In this document: positions 8,726-16,088 of the stretch, piece by piece
How the letters are laid out: each line of letters starts with the position of its first letter
Position numbering within the stretch: the first letter of the stretch is position 1
Assembly (NCBI GenBank): GCA_025928345.1
Contig: JAICJR010000010.1
Coordinates: 1 to 36,073 of the forward strand
Source of the DNA: Thermoleophilaceae bacterium
GTDB lineage: Bacteria; Actinomycetota; Thermoleophilia; Solirubrobacterales; Thermoleophilaceae
Direction: 5' to 3'
DNA: 36,073 nt
Translations under genes and position numbers: made by a program
Notes under the pieces: generated by a model
Databases searched by the model: none
Seen by the model: only the letters and a program-made list of their open reading frames with translations
Told to the model about the DNA's origin: nothing

Positions 8726-9232
8726 CTACTGCTTTTTGGGGACGTCCCAGCGGGTGGCCGTCTCGGGGTAATCGGCCTCTTCCCAGCTCAGGATCTTGCT
8801 CGGTTGCAGCGCCATGATGGGCGTGGCTTCGTGCGCGACGTCCACCCTGATCCCGTACTTCTTCTCGTACGCGTCGGCGAAGCGCGCGAGCAGCTCAGGA
8901 TCGTCCGGCCGCTCGAGCTCGCCGTCGAGAATCGCCACCTCGTCACCGCTCTCGAGGTGGATCTGAACCGGCGATCCGGCGGCGATGTTGCGACCCGTGA
9001 CGCTGTTCGGGTCGGTGGAGAACATCACCTGCCCGTCGAGCCACAGACCCCAGACCGGCTTCGCGTGCGGGCGCCCGTCCGGACGCGTCGTGCACACCCA
9101 GTAGTTGCGCGCGGCCGTGAGCCACTCCTCGACGCGCTCCCACGGCAGCCGCTCGCCCGGCGCGCTGCCGCCGCGGCCGATGCCATAGCTCGCCGGCATC
9201 GCCGGGCGGCTCGGCACCGGCCGGTCGCTCAT
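8726..9232 (-). CDS. Pyridoxamine 5'-phosphate oxidase-fold flavin/F420-binding protein
   Basis: The 168-residue product has the split-barrel fold pattern of the PNPOx-like superfamily: NYWVCTTRPDGRPHAKPVWGLWLDGQVMFST (about 42-72), then GRNIAAGSPVQIHLESGDEVAILDGELER. In this superfamily such proteins use FMN or F420 to reduce or oxidise small molecules, or only bind the cofactor; I cannot tell which here. The start ATG at 9232 is chosen because it overlaps the aidB stop as ATGA, the coupling used throughout this window, and because no homologous-looking residues lie upstream. It is the third gene of tetR-aidB-this gene. The context suggests a redox or detoxification pathway controlled by the TetR protein. 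Confidence 0.82.
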   Translation of the reverse strand: MSDRPVPSRPAMPASYGIGRGGSAPGERLPWERVEEWLTAARNYWVCTTRPDGRPHAKPVWGLWLDGQVMFSTDPNSVTGRNIAAGSPVQIHLESGDEVAILDGELERPDDPELLARFADAYEKKYGIRVDVAHEATPIMALQPSKILSWEEADYPETATRWDVPKKQ

Positions 9233-10815
9233 GCGGCGAGCGCTCGCTCGATGATCGCGGGCGCGGCGATCCCGGCCGGCAGCGTGCCGAAGGCGCGGCC
9301 GCCTTCGCCGCCGAGCCGCCCCGCGCAGAACGCGTCCGCCACCGCGGGCGGCGCGTAGCGCACGAGCAGGCTGCCCTGCAGCGCAAGCGCGAGCTTCTCC
9401 ACGAGCGCGCGGGCACGCCACTGGGCGTTCTCGACGTCGAAGTTCGCGAACTCACTCTCGATCTCCTGGATGTGGGCGTCGAGCCGCGCGTCCGCACCGG
9501 CCGCCTCCTTGCACTCGCCGAGGAAGGCCGGCAGCGCCTCGGGCTCGCGCATGAGCGCGCGCAGGACGTCGAGCGCGGCGACGTTGCCCGAGCCCTCCCA
9601 GATCGAGTTGAGCGGAGCGTCGCGGTAGAGGAGCGGCATGTTCGACTCCTCGATGTAGCCGTTGCCGCCGTGGCACTCGAGCGCCTCGCCTGCGTGCGGC
9701 GCCGCGCGCTTGCACACCCAGTACTTGAGCACCGCGGTGGCGAGCCGCCTGAACGCCGTGTCCTTCTCGTCGTACGCGCGCGCGATGCGCATCGCCGCCG
9801 CGGTGGCAGCTTCCGCCTCGATCGCGAGGTCGGCCAGCACGTTCTGCATTGCAGGCTGGTCGACGAGCAGCTTGCCGAATGCCGAGCGGTGCCGCGCGTG
9901 GTGAACCGCCTGCGCGACGCCGTAGTGCATCCCCGCCGCGCTTCCGATCAGGCAGTCGAGCCGCGTGTGGTTGACCATCTCGATGATCGTCGGCACGCCG
10001 CGCCCCTCCTCGCCCACGAGCCGGCCGCGCACGCCGTGGAACTCGACCTCCGAGGAGGGCAGCGAGCGCGTGCCGAGCTTGTCCTTCAGCCGCTGAATGC
10101 GGAAGCCGGGGTCGCGGCCCTCGATCAGGAAGCAGGAGAGCCCGGCGGGCGCCTGGGCGAGCACGAGGAAGACGTCGCACGGCGGGTATGAGCAGAACCA
10201 CTTGTGGCCCGTGATCTCGTACGTGCCGTCTGATTGCGGCTCCGCGCGTGTGGTGTTGGCACGCACGTCCGAGCCGCCCTGCTTCTCGGTCATCGCCATG
10301 CCGCTGATGGCGCCGTGCTCGTAGTCCGGCAGCGTGAGGCGCGGCTCCCACTCGGCCGCGAGCTCCGGGTTCGCGCGCAGTGCCGGCACGGCCGAGTAGG
10401 TCATCGAAACGGGGCACATCACGCCCGCGTTCACCTGGCCGAACACGTACATCATCGCGCCGCGCACCACGTGGGCGCCGGGCTGTGGGTCGCGCCACGG
10501 AAGCGCGGCGATCTCACGCTCGATCGCCACGCGCAGCAGCCAGTGCCACGACGGATCGAGCTCCACCTTGTCGATGCGGTTGCCGTAGCGATCGTGCGTG
10601 AGGAGCCGCGGCTGGTTGCGCTCGGCGCGTAGTGAGTGCTCGCGCGCCTCCGCCGAGCCGGCGACCGTTCCCAGGTCGCGCAGGCGGTCGATGCCCCAGT
10701 CACCGCCCTCGCGCTCGAGCGCCTCGCGCAGAGGGATGTCCGCCTCGAACGCGTTGTAGTCGAGCAGTGGCGGGGGCTGGTTCAGGACCTCATGAGTGCG
10801 ATCGAGCACCGACAT
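9229..10815 (-). CDS. aidB: AidB-like acyl-CoA dehydrogenase
   Basis: The 528-residue flavoprotein is of AidB size and carries its signatures: GMAMTEKQGGSDVRANTTRAE (about 195-215), the YEITGHKWFCS block, LSCFLIEGRDPGFRIQRLKDKLGTRSLPSSEVEF, and CHGGNGYIEESNMPLLYRDAPLNSIWEGSGN (about 410-440). In E. coli AidB is an FAD protein induced in the adaptive response to alkylation and binds DNA. Many homologues annotated this way are simply acyl-CoA dehydrogenases, so DNA protection here is not assured. The start ATG lies within the end of tetR (26-base overlap) and the stop overlaps the next start as ATGA. Its position behind an autoregulated TetR gene suggests induction by an acyl-CoA or a toxic substrate. 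Confidence 0.88.
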   Translation of the reverse strand: MSVLDRTHEVLNQPPPLLDYNAFEADIPLREALEREGGDWGIDRLRDLGTVAGSAEAREHSLRAERNQPRLLTHDRYGNRIDKVELDPSWHWLLRVAIEREIAALPWRDPQPGAHVVRGAMMYVFGQVNAGVMCPVSMTYSAVPALRANPELAAEWEPRLTLPDYEHGAISGMAMTEKQGGSDVRANTTRAEPQSDGTYEITGHKWFCSYPPCDVFLVLAQAPAGLSCFLIEGRDPGFRIQRLKDKLGTRSLPSSEVEFHGVRGRLVGEEGRGVPTIIEMVNHTRLDCLIGSAAGMHYGVAQAVHHARHRSAFGKLLVDQPAMQNVLADLAIEAEAATAAAMRIARAYDEKDTAFRRLATAVLKYWVCKRAAPHAGEALECHGGNGYIEESNMPLLYRDAPLNSIWEGSGNVAALDVLRALMREPEALPAFLGECKEAAGADARLDAHIQEIESEFANFDVENAQWRARALVEKLALALQGSLLVRYAPPAVADAFCAGRLGGEGGRAFGTLPAGIAAPAIIERALAA

Positions 10816-11437
10816 GCGTCTTCTCCTCTATTGCATTGAGACAGAACTGGACAAGATTGGCCACGAGGGCGTCGTGGTGTTTGGGGGCGCTGTGGCCGTT
10901 CGAGGCGGGGGAGAGCGGGCCGAGCAGCGCCTCGCCCAGCGCGCCGACGATGGCGGCTGCGGCGAGCTGCGAGTCGAGCTCGCGGAGCTCGTTGGCGGCG
11001 ATGCCGTCGTCGAGCGCTTTTGCGAACGCGTCGCGGTAGCCGCGCCGGAAGGTGAGCCGCTCGGCCTCGACGGCGGGGTCGACCGGCTCGGCGAGCAGAG
11101 CGTAGGCGAGCGTGGGCGCGGCGAGTGCGCGCCGGGCGAACGCCTCGGCGGCTTCCGCGATGCGCTCCGGCGCGGGGCGTGTCCCGTCTGACGTGACCCG
11201 CGTGACTAGGTCGAGCTCGCGCTGCGAGGCTCGTGTGAACACCTCGGCAAACAGGTCCGCCTTCGACGGGAAGTGGCGGTACACGCTCCCGGTGGCCACG
11301 TTCGCGCGGGTGGCCACGGCCTGCACGCTGGCAGACGCGTAGCCGGCCTCGGCGATCTGCTCGCGCGCGGCTTCGACGATCCGCTCCCGCGTGGCCTCGA
11401 TACGCGCGCGCGTCTGTTCGGTCTGGCGGTAGGGCAT
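10790..11437 (-). CDS. TetR-family repressor
   Basis: The 215-residue product has the N-terminal TetR DNA-binding domain (about 14-62: RERIVEAAREQIAEAGYASASVQAVATRANVATGSVYRHFPSKADLF) and a variable helical ligand domain. The start at MPYRQTEQ (11437) is chosen over an in-frame start 39 bases upstream, because the longer form would be translated through the operator and promoter described below. It overlaps the aidB start by 26 bases and is the first gene of a three-gene operon. A perfect inverted repeat 11 bases before the ATG is the likely binding site, so the protein should repress its own operon until a ligand binds. The ligand is unknown; an acyl-CoA would fit the neighbour. Confidence 0.9.
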   Translation of the reverse strand: MPYRQTEQTRARIEATRERIVEAAREQIAEAGYASASVQAVATRANVATGSVYRHFPSKADLFAEVFTRASQRELDLVTRVTSDGTRPAPERIAEAAEAFARRALAAPTLAYALLAEPVDPAVEAERLTFRRGYRDAFAKALDDGIAANELRELDSQLAAAAIVGALGEALLGPLSPASNGHSAPKHHDALVANLVQFCLNAIEEKTHVGARSHS

Positions 11438-11448
11438 CGCCCGAAGAA

Positions 11449-11464
11449 GTGAATCACGATTCAC
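11449..11464 (-). promoter_or_regulatory. Palindromic TetR operator
   Basis: GTGAATC-GT-GATTCAC (minus strand) is a perfect 7-bp inverted repeat with a 2-base centre. It lies between a TTGACA -35 (11476-11471) and a weak -10 about 17 bases further (TTCACT, 11453-11448). This is the classical place for a repressor to block RNA polymerase. Confidence 0.75.
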
Positions 11465-11470
11465 AGCTTG

Positions 11471-11476
11471 TGTCAA
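11471..11476 (-). promoter_or_regulatory. Consensus -35 box TTGACA of the tetR operon
   Basis: A perfect TTGACA on the minus strand is followed after 17 bases by TTCACT. It is the only consensus -35 I found near a gene start in the window. The operator fills the spacer and overlaps the -10. Confidence 0.6.
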
Positions 11477-11509
11477 TCGCGGGCGCGCCGCGGGCTTCCG
11501 GCAGCCGGA

Positions 11510-11546
11510 TGAAGGATTGGGTGGGCATAGGCACCCAAATCCTTCA
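11510..11546. other. Strong stem-loop in a divergent intergenic region
   Basis: GAAGGATTGGGTG (11511-11523) pairs with CACCCAAATCCTTC (11532-11545) with a single bulged base, plus a closing T-A pair and an 8-base loop GGCATAGG. It lies between divergent genes (tetR and a small membrane protein), so it cannot be a normal terminator for either. It could be in a 5' leader, be a protein-binding site, or insulate the two genes. Confidence 0.55.
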
Positions 11547-11606
11547 GATCGTTCGCCACCCGCGCTGGCGTGGCCACTTGGCGCCCTACATCGCTACCGT
11601 TGCCAC

Positions 11607-11954
11607 ATGGCTGCCACCTGGCGCTGGTTCGTGAGGTTGTTCGCGCTCTGCGCCATGGTGCTGTTCGCCGCGCTCATGGTGATCTTCGTGATCGTCACGG
11701 TCAACCACTTCGGCGAGAAGCAGTACGTCACGGACAACGTGAAGGGGCTGCCGCCGGTGTACGTGATCACGGCGATCCTGATCCCGTGCTGCGCGGCGTT
11801 CGTGGCCGGGTTCTGGATGCTCTTCTACGACAGCTTCAAGCAGCGGTCGCTCGAGCAGGTTGAGACGGGCGCGCCGGTGCCGACGCCGTTTGCGCCCCAG
11901 ACAGGGCCATCGCGCCGCGAGCGGCTTGTCGCCTGGCTGTATCGCGAGGAGTAA
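11607..11954 (+). CDS. Small two-helix membrane protein, unknown function
   Basis: The 115-residue product has two transmembrane helices (about 9-33 FVRLFALCAMVLFAALMVIFVIV, and about 50-72 VYVITAILIPCCAAFVAGFWMLF), a short loop between them, and a polar C-terminal tail (DSFKQRSLEQ to YREE) that is probably cytoplasmic. A CC pair sits in the second helix. The start ATG is chosen because the predicted helix begins directly after it; longer in-frame starts would run through the stem-loop. It has no recognisable family. It is transcribed alone, divergent from tetR and convergent with the GGDEF-EAL gene, from which it is separated by 10 bases. Confidence 0.7.
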   Translation: MAATWRWFVRLFALCAMVLFAALMVIFVIVTVNHFGEKQYVTDNVKGLPPVYVITAILIPCCAAFVAGFWMLFYDSFKQRSLEQVETGAPVPTPFAPQTGPSRRERLVAWLYREE

Positions 11955-11964
11955 GACAGGCCGC

Positions 11965-13464
11965 TCAGGCAGCCTGCTCGGCGTACTCGCGCTCCCGCAG
12001 CCAGCGCTCGAAATCGCTTGCCGGAACGGGACGGCACACGTAGAAGCCCTGCACCTGGTCGCAGCCGAGCTGGCGAAGCAGGTTCATCACGGCGTCGGTC
12101 TCCACACCCTCCGCGACGACGCGCAGGCCGAGGTTGCGGCCGAGGGCGATCGCGGAGCGCACCAGCGCGGCGTCGTCGCCCTCGTGCGTCATCGAGCCCA
12201 CGAACGAGCGGTCGACCTTGAGCGTCGTCACCGGGAGCTGCTGCAGGTAGGGGAGGGCGGTGCGGCCGGTGCCGAAGTCGTCGATCGCGAGCCAGATGCC
12301 CATGGCGTCGAGGCGCGAGAGGACGTCGCGGGCGCGCTTGGGGTCGGCGTTGATCGTGTCCTCGCGGAGCTCGAGCTCGAGCGAGTTGGTGGGCACGCCG
12401 CGCTCCTCGAGCAGCCGCTTGATCTGGTGGGGCAGCTCGTGGTCCGTGAGGTTGCGCGGCGAGAGATTCACCGACATCGCGAGCTGGATGCCGCGCGAGC
12501 GCCAGGCGGCCGTCTGGTCGATCGCCATCTCGAGCACGGCCAGGGTGAGCGGGCGGATCAACCCGGTGCGCTCGGCGAGCGGGATGAAGCTCTCGGGTGA
12601 GACGAGCCCGTGCTCCGGGTGGTTCCAGCGCGCGAGTGCCTCCACGCCGACCACGCGGTTGTCCGACAGGCGCACCTTCGGCTGGTAGTGCAGCTCGAGC
12701 TGGCCGGCGGAGATGCCGGTGCGCAGGTCCTGCACCAGTCTCAGGCGCGCGGGAGAAAACTCGTGTCTCGCGCGCGCGTAGAGCTCGCAGCCCGACTGCG
12801 CCTTCTTCGCGCTGTACATCGCCACGTCGGCGTGCTGCAAGAGCGTCTCTGGGTCGAGCCCGTGGTCGGGATACAAAGCGATGCCGGCGCTCGCCTCCAC
12901 CTCGAGGCTCACGTCGCGCACGGCGATGGGATTCGAGAGGGCGGCGCGGATCTTGTTGGCGGCCGCGAGCGCCGCTGCCTCGTCATCGATCTCGGGCAGA
13001 AGGATCGCGAACTCGTCGCCGCCGAGGCGCGCGACGGAGTCGCTCTGGCGGAGCGTCTCGGTGAGCTTGTAGCCGAGCTCGTACAGAAGCAGGTCGCCCA
13101 TGTGGTGGCCGAGCGACTCGTTGATCTCCTTGAAGCGGTCGACGTCGAGCACGATCACGGCGGCGCGGGTGCCGGTGCGGGTGGCGCCGAGGATCGTCTG
13201 GTGCACGCGGTCATGGAAGAGGAGTCGGTTGGGGAGCTCGGTGAGAGGGTCGTGGAGCAGCGCGAACTCGTTGTCGGCCAGCTCGCCGTCCGGCCGGCGA
13301 GACGCGAGCAGCCGACCCATGACGAGCACGAAGCAGAGAGCGGACAGAACCGCGAGCGCGGCCGTGTAATGGCCGTTCGCCCAGAGGAGGCCGACCGCCG
13401 CCGCCAAAAGGGCAAGCGGCGCTGCGACCGTGCGGAATTGACGCTTGGTGCGCATCACTCTCAT
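11965..13464 (-). CDS. Membrane GGDEF-EAL cyclic-di-GMP protein
   Basis: The 499-residue product has two N-terminal transmembrane helices (about 12-30 and 34-52). A GGDEF domain follows (about 68-225, with DPLTELPNRLLFHDRV, DVDRFKEINESLGH and intact GGDEF at 148-152), then an EAL domain (about 240-490, with EAL at 275-277, NLSPRNL, IDDFGTG, LKVDRSF and AEGVET). Both motif sets look intact, so synthesis and hydrolysis of cyclic-di-GMP are both possible; in many such fusions one domain is only regulatory. There is no periplasmic sensor domain. The ATG lies 14 bases after the monooxygenase stop on the same strand, suggesting one transcript. Cyclic-di-GMP often controls exopolysaccharide, which would fit the locus at 18929 onward, but that link is inference. 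Confidence 0.93.
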   Translation of the reverse strand: MRVMRTKRQFRTVAAPLALLAAAVGLLWANGHYTAALAVLSALCFVLVMGRLLASRRPDGELADNEFALLHDPLTELPNRLLFHDRVHQTILGATRTGTRAAVIVLDVDRFKEINESLGHHMGDLLLYELGYKLTETLRQSDSVARLGGDEFAILLPEIDDEAAALAAANKIRAALSNPIAVRDVSLEVEASAGIALYPDHGLDPETLLQHADVAMYSAKKAQSGCELYARARHEFSPARLRLVQDLRTGISAGQLELHYQPKVRLSDNRVVGVEALARWNHPEHGLVSPESFIPLAERTGLIRPLTLAVLEMAIDQTAAWRSRGIQLAMSVNLSPRNLTDHELPHQIKRLLEERGVPTNSLELELREDTINADPKRARDVLSRLDAMGIWLAIDDFGTGRTALPYLQQLPVTTLKVDRSFVGSMTHEGDDAALVRSAIALGRNLGLRVVAEGVETDAVMNLLRQLGCDQVQGFYVCRPVPASDFERWLREREYAEQAA

Positions 13465-13478
13465 CTCTGTGTCGGCAA

Positions 13479-14828
13479 TTAGGCCGTTGCGGTTAAGCGC
13501 TCGGCCGAAGGCCGCTCGACCGGCACGATTCCACGGCCGCGTACGCGGCGCTTTCGCCCTGCCTTGCGCTCCTTCTCGATCTCGCGCAGGTAGGGGTAGA
13601 AGTCCACCTGGATCGTGTGCCGCGTGGACTTCACATAGCGGCGCTGAAGCGTCTCGCGCCGCTCGCGGATCTCCTTCCACATCTCCTCGCGCGTGGGAAG
13701 AGCGGACTCGCCAGACAGAAGGTCCGCGACCCACTCGGACTGCGCCTCCGCCAGCGGCATCATCGCGCCGAGCGGCTGGAGCAGGGCGATGAAGAAGAGC
13801 CCGTCGAGGTCCGGCGGGACGACCATGCGGTAGAGCGGCACCTCGTTGTCCTTCGGCTCGAGCACATCGGGCGGCAGGAACGGGAAGGTGATCCGGTAGC
13901 CGGTGCACCACACGATCACGTCGATCGGCTCCTCGCTGCCGTCGGCGAAGCGCACGCTGTGGCCCTCGAGCCGGTGGATGGCGGGCTTGGGCTTCACGCG
14001 GCCGTGGCCTATCGCCGGCAGAAGCTCGGACGAGATCGTGGGATGCGCCTCGCCGAGGCGGTGGTCGGGCTCGGGCAGTCCGTAGTCGGTCATCGAGCCC
14101 TGCGCCTGCTTCAGCAGCCGCGTGAGCATGAGTCGGGTGAACCAGAACGGAAAGCGGCTGTTCGCGGGCGTGACCAGCTCGTCCACGGGGACGCCGCGCA
14201 GGTACTTCGGCACCACGTGGGCGCCGCGGCGAGTGGAGAGGAACACCTGGCGCGCCACCCGCGAGGTGTCGCACGCGATGTCGACCGCCGAGTTGCCGAA
14301 ACCGACAACCAGCACGTTCTTTCCCTCGAAGCCCTCGTTGGTGCGGTAGTAGTGCGAGTGGGTGGTCTCGCCGAGGAACTCGCCCGGGTACTCGGGCAGC
14401 TTGGGGTTCCAGTGGTGCCCGTTCGCCACCAGCACGGCGCGGTAGGTGTGGGTCTGGCCGCGGTCGGTGGTCACTTCCCAGCCGCCGCTCTCGGCGGGCC
14501 TCACATCGGTCACCTCGGTGCGGAAGCGAATGTGGTCGCGCAGGCCGAAGTGGTCCACGTAGTCGTCGAAGTAGTCCGCGATCTGCGTGTGGTGCGGATA
14601 GTCCGGATAGTCCGCCGGCATCGGATAGGCCTTGTATTCCATGACCTTGCGCGAGGTGTTGATGTAGAGCGAGCGATAGGCGGACGAGAGGCCGCTGTCG
14701 TTCTCGTAGCGCCACAGGCCCCCGACGTTCGACCCCTTCTCGAAGCAGTCGAACTCGAGCCCGCGCGCCTTCAGCACCTGGCACGACGAGATGCCGGAGG
14801 ATCCGGCGCCGATGATGCAGACGTCCAT
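13479..14828 (-). CDS. Flavin-containing (Baeyer-Villiger/FMO-type) monooxygenase
   Basis: The 449-residue enzyme has an FAD-binding Rossmann motif at its N-terminus (CIIGAGSSGISS, about 4-15), the FMO fingerprint FLGETTHSHYY (consensus FxGxxxHxxxY/F, near 150-160) and a second, NADPH-binding Rossmann motif GFGNSAVDIA (about 175-185). A late ATG motif-like segment VIVWCTGYR (near 315) also fits. It should oxygenate an N, S or ketone group on a small soluble substrate using NADPH and O2. The start MDVCIIGAG is chosen over an upstream in-frame start 51 bases away because FMOs begin just before the GxGxxG motif. It heads a two-gene unit with the GGDEF-EAL gene and is divergent from the exported glycosidase. 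The substrate is unknown. Confidence 0.9.
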   Translation of the reverse strand: MDVCIIGAGSSGISSCQVLKARGLEFDCFEKGSNVGGLWRYENDSGLSSAYRSLYINTSRKVMEYKAYPMPADYPDYPHHTQIADYFDDYVDHFGLRDHIRFRTEVTDVRPAESGGWEVTTDRGQTHTYRAVLVANGHHWNPKLPEYPGEFLGETTHSHYYRTNEGFEGKNVLVVGFGNSAVDIACDTSRVARQVFLSTRRGAHVVPKYLRGVPVDELVTPANSRFPFWFTRLMLTRLLKQAQGSMTDYGLPEPDHRLGEAHPTISSELLPAIGHGRVKPKPAIHRLEGHSVRFADGSEEPIDVIVWCTGYRITFPFLPPDVLEPKDNEVPLYRMVVPPDLDGLFFIALLQPLGAMMPLAEAQSEWVADLLSGESALPTREEMWKEIRERRETLQRRYVKSTRHTIQVDFYPYLREIEKERKAGRKRRVRGRGIVPVERPSAERLTATA

Positions 14829-14893
14829 CGCGCCAAATGTTCCCAGCCGGATGACGCCCGCGTCAAGTTTCGAGGTCACAGGGCAACTCCGGC

Positions 14894-14899
14894 TAGGCT
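14894..14899 (+). promoter_or_regulatory. Candidate -10 TAGGCT of the glycosidase gene
   Basis: CTAGGCT lies 11 bases before the ATG at 14911 with no Shine-Dalgarno between. It fits TANNNT and matches the other near-start elements in this window. No convincing -35 is seen. Confidence 0.45.
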
Positions 14900-14910
14900 G
14901 CCGCGTTCGT

Positions 14911-16041
14911 ATGGGCGTGCGGATCGCGCTACCCGTTCTACTGCTCGCGCTGCTGCTGCCGGCCGGCGCCGGCGCGCGCAGCGTGCCGCAGGGTTTCTAC
15001 GGAATGGTCTACGACGGCGCGGCAACGAAGGCCTCGCCCTCGGTGCAGGACGCGCAGTTCGCACGGATGGCGAAGGCGGGCGTGGAGTCCGTGCGCACGG
15101 TCTTCTCCTGGGCCGACGCGCAGCCGGTGCAGGGCGGGCCCACCAACTTCGCGGCCACGGACCTGGCCGTGGCTCTGGCAGCGCGCCACGGCATGTCCCT
15201 CCTCCCGGTGGTGATCTACACGCCGCCGTGGGAGCGCATCGACGCGAGCGACCCCGCCTCGCCGCCGGTCGACCCGGCCACCTACGCCGAGTACCTGTCC
15301 GAGCTCGCGGCCCGCTACGGCTCCGCGGGCACGTTCTGGGCGCAGCACCCGGAGCTGCCGCGGCGCCCGGTTCTCTACTGGCAGGTGTGGAACGAGCCGC
15401 ACCTCACTCTCTACTGGAACCATCCGCGCTGGCAGGAGGGGTACGGCGCGCTGCTCCGCGCGGCCCACGCAACGCTGCGCAAGGCGGACCCGCAGGCGCG
15501 CGTGGTGCTCGCCGGGCTGACCGGCACGTCCTGGGACGCGCTCCAGTCGCTCTACACGCGCGGGAAGGTGAAGGGCCAGTTCGACGTGGCCGCGCTGCAG
15601 ACCTACACCGGCAGCGCGCGGCATCTTCTTCTTGCTGTCCATCTCTTCCGGCACGTGCTCGCGCGTCACGGGGCGGCGCGGATGCCGCTCTGGCTCACCG
15701 AGATGGGCTGGCCGGCCGCGAAGGGCCGCGTCCACGTGCCGATCTACCAGCGCACGATCGCCACGAGCGACGCGGGGATGGCGAGGCGCCTGACCGCGGG
15801 GTACAAGCTGATCGCTCACGAGCGGCGCGCCCGGAACGCCCTGGTCTCGCGCGCGTACTGGTACTCGTGGTCGAGCCCCTACCGGCCGTCGTCCGACCCG
15901 GGCACCGGCATCTTCCGCTACTCCGGCCTGTTCCGCTTCGACGGCGGCTCCTTTGTCAGGGAGCCCGCGTTCAGCGCATACGTTCGCAGCGCCCGGGCAC
16001 ATGAGGGCTGCGCCAAGACCGCCGCGGCAACCTGCCGCTGA
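14911..16041 (+). CDS. Exported TIM-barrel glycoside hydrolase (clan GH-A-like)
   Basis: The 376-residue product starts with a signal peptide (about 1-22, cut near AGA-RS). It has the clan-A (beta/alpha)8 pattern: FYGMVYDGAA, then a barrel with WQVWNEPHL, where Asn161-Glu162 are the expected Asn and acid/base Glu, and LWLTEMGWP, where Glu264 is the expected nucleophile. The two glutamates lie about 100 residues apart, as expected for retaining GH5/GH39-type enzymes. It should cleave or remodel a polysaccharide outside the cell; the substrate cannot be read from sequence. Cysteine appears only at the C-terminus. It is followed after 47 bases by the exported phosphatase. It could act on the surface glycan made by the locus downstream, but that is inference. 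Confidence 0.85.
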   Translation: MGVRIALPVLLLALLLPAGAGARSVPQGFYGMVYDGAATKASPSVQDAQFARMAKAGVESVRTVFSWADAQPVQGGPTNFAATDLAVALAARHGMSLLPVVIYTPPWERIDASDPASPPVDPATYAEYLSELAARYGSAGTFWAQHPELPRRPVLYWQVWNEPHLTLYWNHPRWQEGYGALLRAAHATLRKADPQARVVLAGLTGTSWDALQSLYTRGKVKGQFDVAALQTYTGSARHLLLAVHLFRHVLARHGAARMPLWLTEMGWPAAKGRVHVPIYQRTIATSDAGMARRLTAGYKLIAHERRARNALVSRAYWYSWSSPYRPSSDPGTGIFRYSGLFRFDGGSFVREPAFSAYVRSARAHEGCAKTAAATCR

Positions 16042-16049
16042 GGCGCCTG

Positions 16050-16083
16050 TATGTTCTCCATGCCGTTCAACTGAGGAGGAGAG
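16050..16083 (+). promoter_or_regulatory. Possible -10 (TATGTT) and strong RBS of the PhoD-like gene
   Basis: TATGTT (16050-16055) fits TANNNT. GAGGAGGAGAG (16073-16083) is a strong Shine-Dalgarno five bases before the ATG. CCGTTCAACTGAGGAGGAG (16063 onward) closely matches the leader of the exported-protein gene at 2545 (CCGTCAACTAAGGAGGAG). Confidence 0.5.
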
Positions 16084-16088
16084 ACTCG

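Noticed and set aside
13465-14784. N-terminal extension of the GGDEF-EAL frame by 440 codons
   Set aside because: This part lies in a shadow frame of the monooxygenase gene on the same strand; the real protein starts at 13464 with its membrane helices.
13617-16004. 795-codon open frame on the plus strand
   Set aside because: Antisense to the clear monooxygenase and out of frame with the glycosidase; composition is that of a shadow frame.
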